NCBI RefSeq assembly: GCF_016925615.1 | Contig: NZ_CP070499.1 | Coordinates: forward strand, 4,774,001 to 4,838,000 | DNA length: 64,000 nt | Reading direction: 5' to 3' | From: Natronosporangium hydrolyticum | GTDB taxonomy: Bacteria > Actinomycetota > Actinomycetes > Mycobacteriales > Micromonosporaceae | Part shown: piece by piece, positions 16,965 through 25,161 of the stretch | How the letters are laid out: each line of letters begins with the position of its first letter | Position numbering within the stretch: position 1 is the stretch's first letter | Program-made: the position numbers and the translations under genes | Notes under the pieces: generated by a model | What the model was told of the DNA's origin: nothing | The model's database searches: none | Seen by the model: only the letters and a program-made list of their open reading frames with translations

Positions 16965-17930
16965 TCACCGCTCCTGGAGCAGCTCTCTGAGCGCCCTAAC
17001 CTCGCTGCGAAGCGCGGTCAACTCGGTCAGGATCGCCGCGTCCGCTCGCTCGGCTGCCGCCGGAGACCTCGGCGGCGGCACCGCGGCGCCCCCGGCAGCG
17101 GTCCGCTCCGAGTGGTCCGCGGCGTCGGTAGCGCCCCGCGCCTCGGCAGGGCCCACGGTCTCGGCAGGGCCCACCGCCTCGGCAGGGGCCACGGTCTCGG
17201 CAGCGGCCTCCGCGGCGGCTGCGGCCTCGGCGGCGTCTGCGGCGTCCGCGGCACGCACGTTCTCCATCGCGTTCACCATGACCGCCAGGAACAGGTTGAG
17301 CACCACGAAGGTCGAGATCAGGATGTAGATCAGGAAGAAGATCCACGCCATCGGTTCCTCGGCCATCACCCGGTCCGCGACCTCCGGCCAGCTCTCCCCC
17401 GTCATCACTTGGAAGAGCGTCCAGAGAGAACGGCCCAGGTTCCCGAAGTGGTCCGGGCTAGCCTCCGCGAAGAGCTTGGTCGCCATTACCGCCGAGACGT
17501 AGACGATGAGCACCAGCAGGCCCACGATCGAGGCGACCCCGGGCACCGCGGCGAGCAGCGTCGCCACCACCCGACGCATGCTGGGGATGATCGAGACCAA
17601 CCGCAGCACCCGCAGCACCCGCAGCGCGCGCAGCACCGAGAAGGCGCCGGTCGCCGGCACCAGCGCGATCCCGACCACGATGAAGTCGAAGCAGTTCCAC
17701 GGGTCCCGGAAGAACCGCAGCCGGTAGGCGTAGAACTTCGCGGAGAGCTCCAGCACGAAGATGCCGAGGGCCACCCGGTCCAGGCCGGTCAGCAACCCGC
17801 CATGGGAGTCCATGATCGCCGGGGAGGTTTCGAACCCGAGGGTGGCCGCGTTGATGACGATCACGATCATGATCGCGTGCTGGAAGCTTCGCGCCTCCAC
17901 CAACCCTCGCACCCTGTCACGCAGCGACAC
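16965..17930 (-). CDS. Bacterial voltage-gated ion channel
   Basis: A 321-residue six-helix channel of the NaChBac type. S1-S3 run over about residues 17-95. S4 is VLRALRVLRVLRLVSII with four regularly spaced Arg gating charges. S5, pore and S6 follow (about 125-225). The selectivity filter reads TGESWPE where NaChBac-type sodium channels have TLESW, so Gly replaces Leu. The cytoplasmic tail has an Ala/Glu repeat region encoded by an 18-bp tandem repeat and ends in a heptad coiled coil (about 290-321) that should hold the tetramer. Start GTG. Confidence 0.88.
   Translation of the reverse strand: MSLRDRVRGLVEARSFQHAIMIVIVINAATLGFETSPAIMDSHGGLLTGLDRVALGIFVLELSAKFYAYRLRFFRDPWNCFDFIVVGIALVPATGAFSVLRALRVLRVLRLVSIIPSMRRVVATLLAAVPGVASIVGLLVLIVYVSAVMATKLFAEASPDHFGNLGRSLWTLFQVMTGESWPEVADRVMAEEPMAWIFFLIYILISTFVVLNLFLAVMVNAMENVRAADAADAAEAAAAAEAAAETVAPAEAVGPAETVGPAEARGATDAADHSERTAAGGAAVPPPRSPAAAERADAAILTELTALRSEVRALRELLQER
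17142..17213. repeat. 18-bp tandem repeat, four units, in the channel tail
   Basis: Four 18-bp units beginning CTCGGCAG (17142, 17160, 17178, 17196) encode the repeated Ala-Glu/Gly-Pro stretch of the channel's cytoplasmic tail. The period is a multiple of three, so copy-number change would keep the frame. Confidence 0.75.
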
Positions 17931-18004
17931 TCGCGGCTCCCTCCGGCTGACCGAACCGAGCCATTATCGCGTCGGCGCAGGTCGGAGGAGCAGGCGAGGC
18001 CGGG

Positions 18005-18904
18005 CTAGCCGATCTGGTCGACTTCTTCCACCGGCCCGGTAACCGGCGCCGCCACCGCCGACCACGGTTCCTTAGCGGGAAGGTCACGGCCGGCGGGGCA
18101 ATGACTACGGAAGTCGCACCAGCCGCAGCGGGGTCCGGGGCTGATCGGGAAGACTGTGTCCGGGTCGCCGCCTCCCCGCAGCTCCTGCTCGGCGGCGCGG
18201 ATGTCGGTGGCGGTCGCTTCGGCCCGGCGCACCTGCCGGGCGATCGACTCCTCGGAGAGTTCGGCCGCCGCCACCGTGCCGGTCGGCAGGTGGTGCAGCT
18301 CGACGCGGCGGCTGGTCCGCCGGAACACCCGCGCCGCCGCGAACGCGTAGAGCGCCAGCGCCGCCGAGGCGCGGGCGTCGTCCGCGGTGGGCTGCCAGCG
18401 GCCGGTCTTGTAGTCGACGATCGCGAGCCCGTCACCGGCGAGCGGGTCGATCCGGTCCGCGCGACCACTGAACGCCATCACCGAGGTACGCGCCGCCACC
18501 CCTCGCTCGACGCCGAGCGGCTCTTCGGGCATGGCGACCGTGTCCACGTACGATTCGAGCCAGCCCAGCGCTCGCCGCCACACTGCGCGTTCCTGCTCGA
18601 CATCGCGGTAGCCGTCCCTTACCCAACCGGCTTTCAACAGAGTGGGCGCGGCCTCAGCCCGACGCTGCGAAACCGGCAACTCATACCAGTTGCGCAGGGC
18701 GTTGTGCAGGCTGGCGCCGAGCGAGTTGTGGGCCCACGGCGGACCTTTCGGGGGTGCGGGACGATCCAGGTACGCGTACCGGAAGCGACGCGGGCAGTCT
18801 TCGTACGCGCCGAGTTTGCTGGGGGTGGCGACCACCAGTTGGGCAGGCATCCCGGGGAGTTGCGGTTGCTGCTCCCCGGTGTGGTTTGTGGCCGCTCGTC
18901 GCAT
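18005..18904 (-). CDS. RecB-family nuclease (PD-(D/E)XK)
   Basis: A 299-residue protein. VVATPSKLGAYEDCPRRFRYAYLD near the start, GRADRID and AIVDYKTGRWQ in the centre (the PD-(D/E)XK core), and a C-terminal cysteine cluster CGWCDFRSHCP, which with the early Cys is typical of the AddB/Cas4-like iron-sulfur nuclease domain. Actinobacteria carry such free-standing RecB-like exonucleases, implicated in DNA repair. The ATG at 18904 is preferred; upstream sequence overlaps the next gene. Confidence 0.85.
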   Translation of the reverse strand: MRRAATNHTGEQQPQLPGMPAQLVVATPSKLGAYEDCPRRFRYAYLDRPAPPKGPPWAHNSLGASLHNALRNWYELPVSQRRAEAAPTLLKAGWVRDGYRDVEQERAVWRRALGWLESYVDTVAMPEEPLGVERGVAARTSVMAFSGRADRIDPLAGDGLAIVDYKTGRWQPTADDARASAALALYAFAAARVFRRTSRRVELHHLPTGTVAAAELSEESIARQVRRAEATATDIRAAEQELRGGGDPDTVFPISPGPRCGWCDFRSHCPAGRDLPAKEPWSAVAAPVTGPVEEVDQIG

Positions 18905-18947
18905 ACCACCGATCCTGCCAGCCGGCTGCGACTCGGCTGCCGGCGGC

Positions 18948-20270
18948 TCAGCCGGTCGCCACCACCGGGACCGGCCCGGTGAGCGGGTAGTGCCCGACCG
19001 GGACGTCATCATCACCGGTGGCGAGCTGGCTGGGACGCACCTCCAGCAGCCCATCACCGGTGTCGAGCAGCGCCCGATCGGAGGTGAGCCACAGCGGAGC
19101 CGCCTTGGGCTGCGCCAAGCCGACTAATGGGATCGACACCGACGACTGCGGGGCGTCGAATGCCGCCGCTAGATCGACCAGCACCGGCTCACCAACGCCG
19201 GCCGTAATCAGCCAACGCCCCTGCGGTGAGGCCGCGGCCGGGGCACCGTCGAGCAGATCGCCGACCAGGGCGCGGGGCAGGCACCGAGTCTCCACCACCC
19301 GCAGCCGGTCGGCGAGTTCCAGCCTCGCCAGGCACTGTGCGTCGGCGTCGATGTCACCGTCGGCGTCACCTTCGATGTCACCGTCAGGATTCGCACCGGC
19401 CGGCAGCAGGCCGAGCGCGGAGCCGCCGTCCGAGAGCGCCCCGTAGACGTGGCGAAGCTCGCTGTTCCAGGTCGGTTGGTAATCCCCGGCGGCGGGTTGC
19501 CAGATGTCCCAGCCCGGGTCGGTGGTCCGCTGCAACAGCACCGCGTCGTGGAGCAGGCCCACCGGCCGCCCGTCGGCCGGCCCGGTGGTGCTGACCCGGC
19601 CGACCAGCTCACCCGCGACCAGCATGGCGACCGAGAGTAGCCGACCACGCTGCGCCGCCACCTGGTCGCCGTGGATCACCACAGCGTCCATCCCGGTCAG
19701 CAGCGACACCGGCGACTGGCCGGGCCGGACCCACCACAGTCGTTTCCGCCCAGGCTCCCCGCCGACCATCGCCCAACCGTCATCGACCCGGGCCACCGCG
19801 TGGACCTGCCGCACACCGGTCAGTTCGATCACGCTCCCGTCGGCGGCCGACAGCACCAGCTCGCCGGTGGTCCCCGGCCCCACCACCGCCGTCGCCAAGT
19901 CGGTGGCGAGGTCTTCGTCGACGGCGAGCCCGGCGGCAGTCTCCGGTTGCGGGGTGGGGCTGGCCGGACCACGCTCGCCGAACAGCCCGCTTACCGCACC
20001 GAGTTCGGAGCCGGTGGGCTCGGGCCAGCTGTGGATCCCGGCGCCGGTGGCGAGCACGGTCGCGACCACCACGGCGGCGATGCCGGCGAGGGTGCGGCGG
20101 CGCTGGCCGCGGCGGGCCCGGCTGATGGCGGCGCCGGCGAGGTCCCGCCGGGCGCCCGGGACCCGCGCCGCCTGGTCACCCAGGCTGCGTCTGAGCTGCT
20201 GCTCCCACTCCTGCCGGTCGGCCACATCAGGTAGACGCCGCGGGTCCGGCGGCAGGTTGCCCTGGGACAC
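18948..20270 (-). CDS. Membrane-anchored partner of a SigE-type sigma factor
   Basis: A 440-residue protein. The first 55 residues are cytoplasmic, one transmembrane helix lies at about 58-77, and the large C-terminal part looks like an extracytoplasmic beta-propeller (repeated blade-like stretches such as DDGWAMVGGEPGRKRLWWV). It contains an acidic insert GDIEGDADGDIDADAQ resembling calcium-binding repeats. It follows the sigma-factor stop by three bases, so it is probably its regulator (anti-sigma-like). No ZAS zinc motif is seen. Confidence 0.65.
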   Translation of the reverse strand: MSQGNLPPDPRRLPDVADRQEWEQQLRRSLGDQAARVPGARRDLAGAAISRARRGQRRRTLAGIAAVVVATVLATGAGIHSWPEPTGSELGAVSGLFGERGPASPTPQPETAAGLAVDEDLATDLATAVVGPGTTGELVLSAADGSVIELTGVRQVHAVARVDDGWAMVGGEPGRKRLWWVRPGQSPVSLLTGMDAVVIHGDQVAAQRGRLLSVAMLVAGELVGRVSTTGPADGRPVGLLHDAVLLQRTTDPGWDIWQPAAGDYQPTWNSELRHVYGALSDGGSALGLLPAGANPDGDIEGDADGDIDADAQCLARLELADRLRVVETRCLPRALVGDLLDGAPAAASPQGRWLITAGVGEPVLVDLAAAFDAPQSSVSIPLVGLAQPKAAPLWLTSDRALLDTGDGLLEVRPSQLATGDDDVPVGHYPLTGPVPVVATG

Positions 20271-20273
20271 CGG

Positions 20274-20996
20274 TCAACCCGCCCGGGACGCCGGAACCCG
20301 CGGCTCGGGTAGCGGCTCGGGCCGACCCCCGGCACTCCGCCGGGCCGGCTCCGGCTCGGCGGAGTCGACGGCGGCCCGGTCGGTAACCGACCCGACGGCA
20401 GCAGCCCGCTCGGCGGCGGGGCGACGCGGCACGGGTACGGGAGCCGGGGCGGGACCCGCCGGGGGCCTGGGCAGCGCGGTCCTCGCCGTTTCCGGTGCGA
20501 GACCGGCCTCGACCAGCCGTTTTCGGAGCGTGTTCAGCGCCCGGGCGGTCTGGCTCTTGACCGTGCCCGGCGCGATCTCCAACAACTCGGCGGTCTGTGC
20601 CTCGGAGAGGTCCTCGTAGTAGCGCAGCACCAGCACCGCCCGCTGCCGGGCGGGCAGGGTGCGTACCTGCTGCCAGATCGCGTCCCGGGCCAGCGCCTCC
20701 TCTAGCCGGTCCGGGCCGGGGCGTTCGGGCAACGTCTCGGTGGGCTTCTCACCGTGCCACCGGCGGCGCCACCAGCTGGTGGCGGTGTTGATCAGGACCC
20801 GCCGGGTATACGGCTCGACCGCCTCGATGCCCCCGAGTCGTTTCCATGCCAGGTAGGTCTTGGTCAGCGCGGTCTGGAGTAGATCTTCGGCCGTGGCCCA
20901 GTCGCCTGCGAGCAGATAGGCGGTACGCAGCAGGGCGGTGGAGCGGGCCGCGACGAACTCGCGGAACTCCTCCTCCATGCTGGACTGATTGGCCAC
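20274..20996 (-). CDS. SigE-family ECF sigma factor
   Basis: A 240-residue ECF sigma factor of the actinobacterial SigE (SCO-type, TIGR02983-like) family. Region 2 covers FREFVAARSTALLRTAYLLAGDWATAEDLLQTALTKTYLAW; region 4 covers LPARQRAVLVLRYYEDLSEAQTAELLEIAPGTVKSQTARAL. A Pro/Ala-rich tail of about 70 residues follows. The GTG at 20996 is chosen because GGAGG lies six bases upstream. It is coupled to the membrane protein gene downstream. Confidence 0.88.
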   Translation of the reverse strand: MANQSSMEEEFREFVAARSTALLRTAYLLAGDWATAEDLLQTALTKTYLAWKRLGGIEAVEPYTRRVLINTATSWWRRRWHGEKPTETLPERPGPDRLEEALARDAIWQQVRTLPARQRAVLVLRYYEDLSEAQTAELLEIAPGTVKSQTARALNTLRKRLVEAGLAPETARTALPRPPAGPAPAPVPVPRRPAAERAAAVGSVTDRAAVDSAEPEPARRSAGGRPEPLPEPRVPASRAG

Positions 20997-21068
20997 CGAC
21001 CGCCTCCATGCCGTTGGATTCGGCCAGCCTGACACAGACCACCCGGCTGGTCTACCGTTCCGCCCAGT

Positions 21069-21893
21069 TCATGGTCCACCGACCTTTTCCTCTTCCTCCG
21101 ATTCGCTCTCGCCACCGCCCATTCGGGCCTCGACCGCCGCCGGTTCGTACATTTCCTCCACCACCCGCAGGTAGAGCTCGTTCGGGTTCGGCAGGTGCGG
21201 CACCTCCCGCAGCGCCTGATCCTGACCGGCAGACTCGATCACGAAGGTGCCGTAGTTCAGCACTCGGCCGAGCGGGGTCTGCTCGTACTTCATGTCGGTG
21301 ACCCGCAGCAGCGGCATCATCGCGACGTTCCGGGTGATGATGCCGCTGACCTTCATCACCCGTTTGTTGGTCAGGATGAACCTGTCGAAGTGCCAGTCCG
21401 CCACCCGCCAGGCGACGTAGCCCATCACGCCGAGCCAGAGCACGATCATCACCCAGGTGAGCCAGGCGCCCTCATCCCATTGGAAGAGCAGCCCCGCGAG
21501 CCAGCCGCACGCAAAGGTCGACAGCACCCCGATCGTCATCGGCCAGAGCAGGTGGATGATGTGCCGCTTCCACTCGCCGCGATAGCGCTCGGTCGGAAAC
21601 AGGTAGCGGGCCACCAGGTGGCTCGCTTCGTCCTCGAGCGGCAACACCCGTCGTACCGGGCTGGGGGCCGCTCCCGCCTCCTGCAGCGGTGCTAGCTCCT
21701 CCGGGTCGATCTGGGGCGGCTCGCCGAGCGGGTCGTCGAACTCGTCGTAGACCTCCGGGTTGGGCACCGAGACCCGGCCGAGCGCCTGCGTGTCGTCGTC
21801 GGCGCGCTGGTAGCGCTCGCTCGGCTGGTCAGCGTCGTCCGGCTCGTCGCCTGGCCCGCCCCCGGGCCAGCGGTCCGGCGGCTCGCGTCTCAT
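21069..21893 (-). CDS. PH-domain membrane protein (bacterial PH2-like)
   Basis: A 274-residue protein: an acidic disordered N-terminus (about 1-90), two transmembrane helices (about 110-160), and a bacterial PH domain (FDRFILTNKRVMKVSGIITRNVAMMPLLRVTDMKYEQTPLGRVLNYGTFVIES). A short acidic tail ends it. This architecture is conserved in actinobacteria without known function. Start GTG. Confidence 0.8.
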   Translation of the reverse strand: MRREPPDRWPGGGPGDEPDDADQPSERYQRADDDTQALGRVSVPNPEVYDEFDDPLGEPPQIDPEELAPLQEAGAAPSPVRRVLPLEDEASHLVARYLFPTERYRGEWKRHIIHLLWPMTIGVLSTFACGWLAGLLFQWDEGAWLTWVMIVLWLGVMGYVAWRVADWHFDRFILTNKRVMKVSGIITRNVAMMPLLRVTDMKYEQTPLGRVLNYGTFVIESAGQDQALREVPHLPNPNELYLRVVEEMYEPAAVEARMGGGESESEEEEKVGGP

Positions 21894-21936
21894 GCCACCG
21901 CTCCCCCGTTGTCGGCGCCCTGCCGCGAGGGCTCAG

Positions 21937-22095
21937 TCAGGCGACCAGCTCCGAGACGAAGTCTCCGAAGCCCTGGGCCATGCTGAGCAGCCCGTTGCCG
22001 AGGGCGCGGACCACATCCGCGGCGTCCCGTGGGTTATATGCGATGAAAAGGATTAAAAATGCTAGGCCTCCCCATAACAGAATCTTCTTGACCAT
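21937..22095 (-). CDS. Small single-pass membrane protein
   Basis: Fifty-two residues: MVKKILLWGGLAFLILFIAY is a transmembrane helix, followed by an amphipathic stretch. The ATG at 22095 is preceded by AGGAGG with seven bases between. It is AT-richer than its neighbours. Such proteins are conserved in actinomycetes but have no known role. Confidence 0.65.
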   Translation of the reverse strand: MVKKILLWGGLAFLILFIAYNPRDAADVVRALGNGLLSMAQGFGDFVSELVA

Positions 22096-22325
22096 GGGTC
22101 GGCCTCCTCCCCACCGCACCGCTCGCGCTGTGGTATGCCAAGAATATCAGCGTCTGCTCCGGTCACACCGGGATTCAACAGCTATGTCCGGCACAGCCAC
22201 CGGACAGCGCGCCAACCTTAGCGCTTGCCCACCAGCCCTACGCGGAGGCGCGCCGGGCGCGCCCACTCGCCAGCAGCCGCACCGGGCGATCAATCCGCGC
22301 CGAATCCGCCCGGGCGGGCCTCACC

Positions 22326-22976
22326 TCAGCCGAGCAGTCGGGCGCACGGCGCGCCGTAGACCAACTCCGGGGGTAACCAGTCGACCAGGTCGGCGAGGGC
22401 CAGATCGTCGGCGAGCAGGTAGCCGGCGGAGGCCGGCCAGGCCACCGCGACCAGCCAGATCCCGTTGGCCTCGCCCACGTACGCGCTGCGGTCCGCCGGC
22501 GCCGGCACCGACCACAGCGGCGTCGGGTGGCGTTCGGTCCGCACCTTGGCATGCGGTGGGCTGCCGGCCATCGCCTCGGCTAGCAAGGGGCCGGGATCCC
22601 GTTCGGTCAGCCCCGCGTACCGGCTGGCGAGCCCCACCCCGGGAGCCTCCGCCACCAGCAACAGGTCCGCCGGGCCGTCGAGCAGCGGGGCCGGCCCGCT
22701 GGCGGCCAGCACGGTCGCCCGCGCTCCGGCGCGGTCGTCGCCGGCCCAGCCCACGCCGGTGACGGTCCAGCCGGGGGGCAACGGCCACGGGCACCACAAC
22801 GGCGGCGGTGGCTTCTCTCGAGTGATCTCGGTCACGGCGCCGCTGAGGACCTGGTCGTTGATGTGGTCCGGGACGTGCAGCGGCGGAACGGGACCACACT
22901 CCTCGCAACGCCAGTCGCTGCTCATCAGACCTGGCGGACGCACTTCCCCACCACAGCGGGGACACGTGACGGTCAT
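22326..22976 (-). CDS. DUF6758 family protein
   Basis: A 216-residue protein beginning with a zinc ribbon (CPRCGGEVRPPGLMSSDWRCEECG), the mark of the actinobacterial DUF6758 family. The rest contains LWCPWPLPPGWTVTGVGWAGDD and LWLVAVAWPASAGYLLADD-like conserved parts. Function is unknown. The ATG at 22976 places the ribbon at the N-terminus as in relatives. Confidence 0.78.
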   Translation of the reverse strand: MTVTCPRCGGEVRPPGLMSSDWRCEECGPVPPLHVPDHINDQVLSGAVTEITREKPPPPLWCPWPLPPGWTVTGVGWAGDDRAGARATVLAASGPAPLLDGPADLLLVAEAPGVGLASRYAGLTERDPGPLLAEAMAGSPPHAKVRTERHPTPLWSVPAPADRSAYVGEANGIWLVAVAWPASAGYLLADDLALADLVDWLPPELVYGAPCARLLG

Positions 22977-23068
22977 GCCCACCCCCCAACCCTGCGACGG
23001 GGCTATCGCCGCCGTCAAGGGCCCAGCGGGCACGTTCGCCGATCCGGGGCGGGCGGTACGGAGCCTGG

Positions 23069-23764
23069 TCAGCCGGTCGGCGGTGGACCGGCGTGGGCAC
23101 GGATCCACGCGTACATGGCGATACCCGACGCGACCCCGGCGTTGATCGAGCGGGTGGAGCCGTACTGGGCGATCGAGTAGAGCAGGTCGCACTCGGCCCG
23201 CGCCGCCGCCGAGAGTCCGGGGCCTTCCTGGCCGAAGAGCAACAGGCAGGCCCGGGGTAGCGGTTCGGTCTCCAGCGGCCGGCTGCCGGGCAGGTTGTCG
23301 ATCCCGACCACCAGCAGCCCGGCCCCCCGCGCCCAGGTAAGCAACTCGTCGACCGAATCATGATGGCTCACGTGCTGGTAGCGGTCGGTCACCATGGCGC
23401 CCCGCCGGTTCCAGCGCCGCCGGCCCACGATATGCACCTGCCGCGCCAGAAACGCGTTCGCGTTGCGGACCACGGTGCCGATGTTCAGATCGTGCTGCCA
23501 GTTCTCGATCGCGACGTGAAAGTCGTGCCGCCGGGAGTCGAGATCGGCGACGATCGCCTCCCGCCGCCAGTAGCGGTACCGGTCGACGACGTTGCGCTGG
23601 TCGCCCGCGGCGAGCAGCTCGGGGTCGTACCGGTCGTCGCTGGGCCACTCACCCGGCCACGGCCCGACGCCGACCGGTGGACCCGGCCGCGTTGCCGGCT
23701 CTGTTGCTGCTCCCGGCTCAGCCGGTGGACCCGGCTCCGCCGACGGCTCGGCGGGCGGGCTCAA
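23069..23764 (-). CDS. TrmH/SpoU-family RNA 2'-O-methyltransferase
   Basis: A SPOUT methyltransferase. HDFHVAIENWQHDLNIGTVVRNANAF is the N-terminal motif 1 with the conserved Asn-Arg, ACLLLFGQEGPGL is motif 2, and SIAQYGSTRSINAGVASGIAMYAW is motif 3 forming the trefoil knot. The target (tRNA or rRNA) is not evident. The start is uncertain: a TTG at 23764 overlaps the stop of the upstream gene (TTGA); GTG codons further in are possible. Confidence 0.85.
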   Translation of the reverse strand: MSPPAEPSAEPGPPAEPGAATEPATRPGPPVGVGPWPGEWPSDDRYDPELLAAGDQRNVVDRYRYWRREAIVADLDSRRHDFHVAIENWQHDLNIGTVVRNANAFLARQVHIVGRRRWNRRGAMVTDRYQHVSHHDSVDELLTWARGAGLLVVGIDNLPGSRPLETEPLPRACLLLFGQEGPGLSAAARAECDLLYSIAQYGSTRSINAGVASGIAMYAWIRAHAGPPPTG

Positions 23765-24288
23765 GACAGGACCGCACCGAGCTCGTCGAGGAACGATCGT
23801 TCCGCACCGCTGAGCTGCTCGCCGCCGAAGCCGAGCACGCCACCGGAGCGGGACGCAGCGCAGACCCGGACCGCCACCTGCTGCACCCAGTGCCGGTAGG
23901 CGGCCCCGTCGGCGGGATCGGCGTGGGCGCGCAGGATCTCCACCGCCCGGCGACAATCGTCAAGCAACGCGCCGCGCTGACCAGCCTGCTCGGCAGGGGC
24001 CGACTGCTCCAGGGCTCGCTCCTCTTCGGGCTCGGCGAAGATCGCCGCGACCACCGCCCGGACCAGATCCGAGTCAGAGCTGCGCCCGGCGGCGATCGCG
24101 TCGAGACCGGCGAGCCCCTCCGGAACGGTCCGCCGGTGCCCAGTCTCCGGCACCGAGATCGCCGCGATCATGATCTCCGCGGGGAGCCTCACCAGAGCGC
24201 GCCAGTCGGCGGGAGCGAATCCGCTCGCCACCCACCGGAGGGGGGCGCTGCTGGTCGGGCTTTTGGGGGTTGAGCTGGGACGGGGCAT
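23761..24288 (-). CDS. Conserved hypothetical protein
   Basis: A 175-residue, mostly helical protein. An internal stretch VRAVVAAIFAEPEEERALEQ and the end GGVLGFGGEQLSGAERSFLDELGAVL suggest a compact helical bundle of unknown family. The ATG at 24288 has AGGAGG eight bases upstream. The downstream methyltransferase overlaps it, so they are probably one transcript. Confidence 0.6.
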   Translation of the reverse strand: MPRPSSTPKSPTSSAPLRWVASGFAPADWRALVRLPAEIMIAAISVPETGHRRTVPEGLAGLDAIAAGRSSDSDLVRAVVAAIFAEPEEERALEQSAPAEQAGQRGALLDDCRRAVEILRAHADPADGAAYRHWVQQVAVRVCAASRSGGVLGFGGEQLSGAERSFLDELGAVLS

Positions 24289-24720
24289 GGGGACAACCTC
24301 CTGCGCCCAGCATAGGACGAAAGCCGCCGAGGCGCAGTCACGGATTTGGGTGCGCCGCCGTGGACCGTCCGCCCGCTGGAAACCGATGGGGACGCGCGGG
24401 CCGGCTCGTTGCACCGTGCCCGCGCAAGCACGATACGGACCAACGCTGGTAGCCCACCGCCCCACCCGGGTGACCATGAGGTTAGGGGCCGCAAATGGCC
24501 CCGATCATGTACCTAGGTCCATGATCAACGCTGGGGGCCTGGGGGTGGAAAGCAATGAGCGGCGAGGCTCTTTGGCACCCGCCGCCCACGCTGTATGCAG
24601 GAAATTATCCAGGAATTCCCGGCCAAGCAAAAGAGGTGGAAAAGGAGACCCAGGTCACATTCGTTCGCCCGTCCGGGTGCGGCACAGATACCCCCGCGGT
24701 ACCGGTACGGTACAAAACCG
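24289..24720. other. Intergenic region with a dispersed repeat
   Basis: A 432-bp gap between divergent genes. It holds repeat copy 2 (24485-24529) and, from about 24590 to 24660, a purine-rich stretch of lower G+C. Promoters for both flanking genes must lie here. I see no coding sequence or RNA gene. Confidence 0.5.
24485..24529. repeat. Palindromic repeat, copy 2
   Basis: A hairpin GGGGCC-GCAAAT-GGCCCC is followed by a near-perfect dyad centred on CCTAGG and ending CCATGATCAAC. It matches 2611-2655 at 35 of 45 positions, with the right 15 bases identical. It looks like a REP-like dispersed element. Confidence 0.72.
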
Positions 24721-25161
24721 ATGAAGACCGAGAGGCTGACCCGCCGTGGCCGCTGGCTCCGGCTCACCGCGACGGTGATCGCCGGCTGCCTACTACTCGC
24801 CGGCACGGTCTGGGGCGAGGACGACCACTTCCCGTTCGGTCCGTTCAAGATGTACGCCAGTGCGGTGGATCCGGACGCCCCGGCGCGCGACACCCGGGTC
24901 GAAGCGACCGACGAAACCGGTGCCGCGCTGCTGATCACCCCCGCCAACACCGGCATCCGGCGGGCCGAGTTCGAGGGCCAACTGGGCCGCTTCGCCGACG
25001 AGCCGGACCTACTCGCCACCGTCGCCGACGCGTACGAGCGGCGCAATCCCCAGTCCCCGCCGCTGCGGGAGATCCAGATCGTGGTCCGCTGGCACGAGGT
25101 GCAGGACTTCGAGGTCACCGGCGACTGGCAGGACGAGGTGGTGGCGACATGGCGGCCGTGA
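24721..25161 (+). CDS. Hypothetical protein paired with an HTTM protein
   Basis: A 146-residue protein with an N-terminal signal/transmembrane helix (about 12-30) and then a conserved WGEDDHFPFGPFKMYA motif, followed by an alpha/beta domain with IQIVVRWHEVQDF. It overlaps the next gene by 13 bp. The family usually travels with HTTM-domain proteins; its role is unknown. Confidence 0.65.
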   Translation: MKTERLTRRGRWLRLTATVIAGCLLLAGTVWGEDDHFPFGPFKMYASAVDPDAPARDTRVEATDETGAALLITPANTGIRRAEFEGQLGRFADEPDLLATVADAYERRNPQSPPLREIQIVVRWHEVQDFEVTGDWQDEVVATWRP

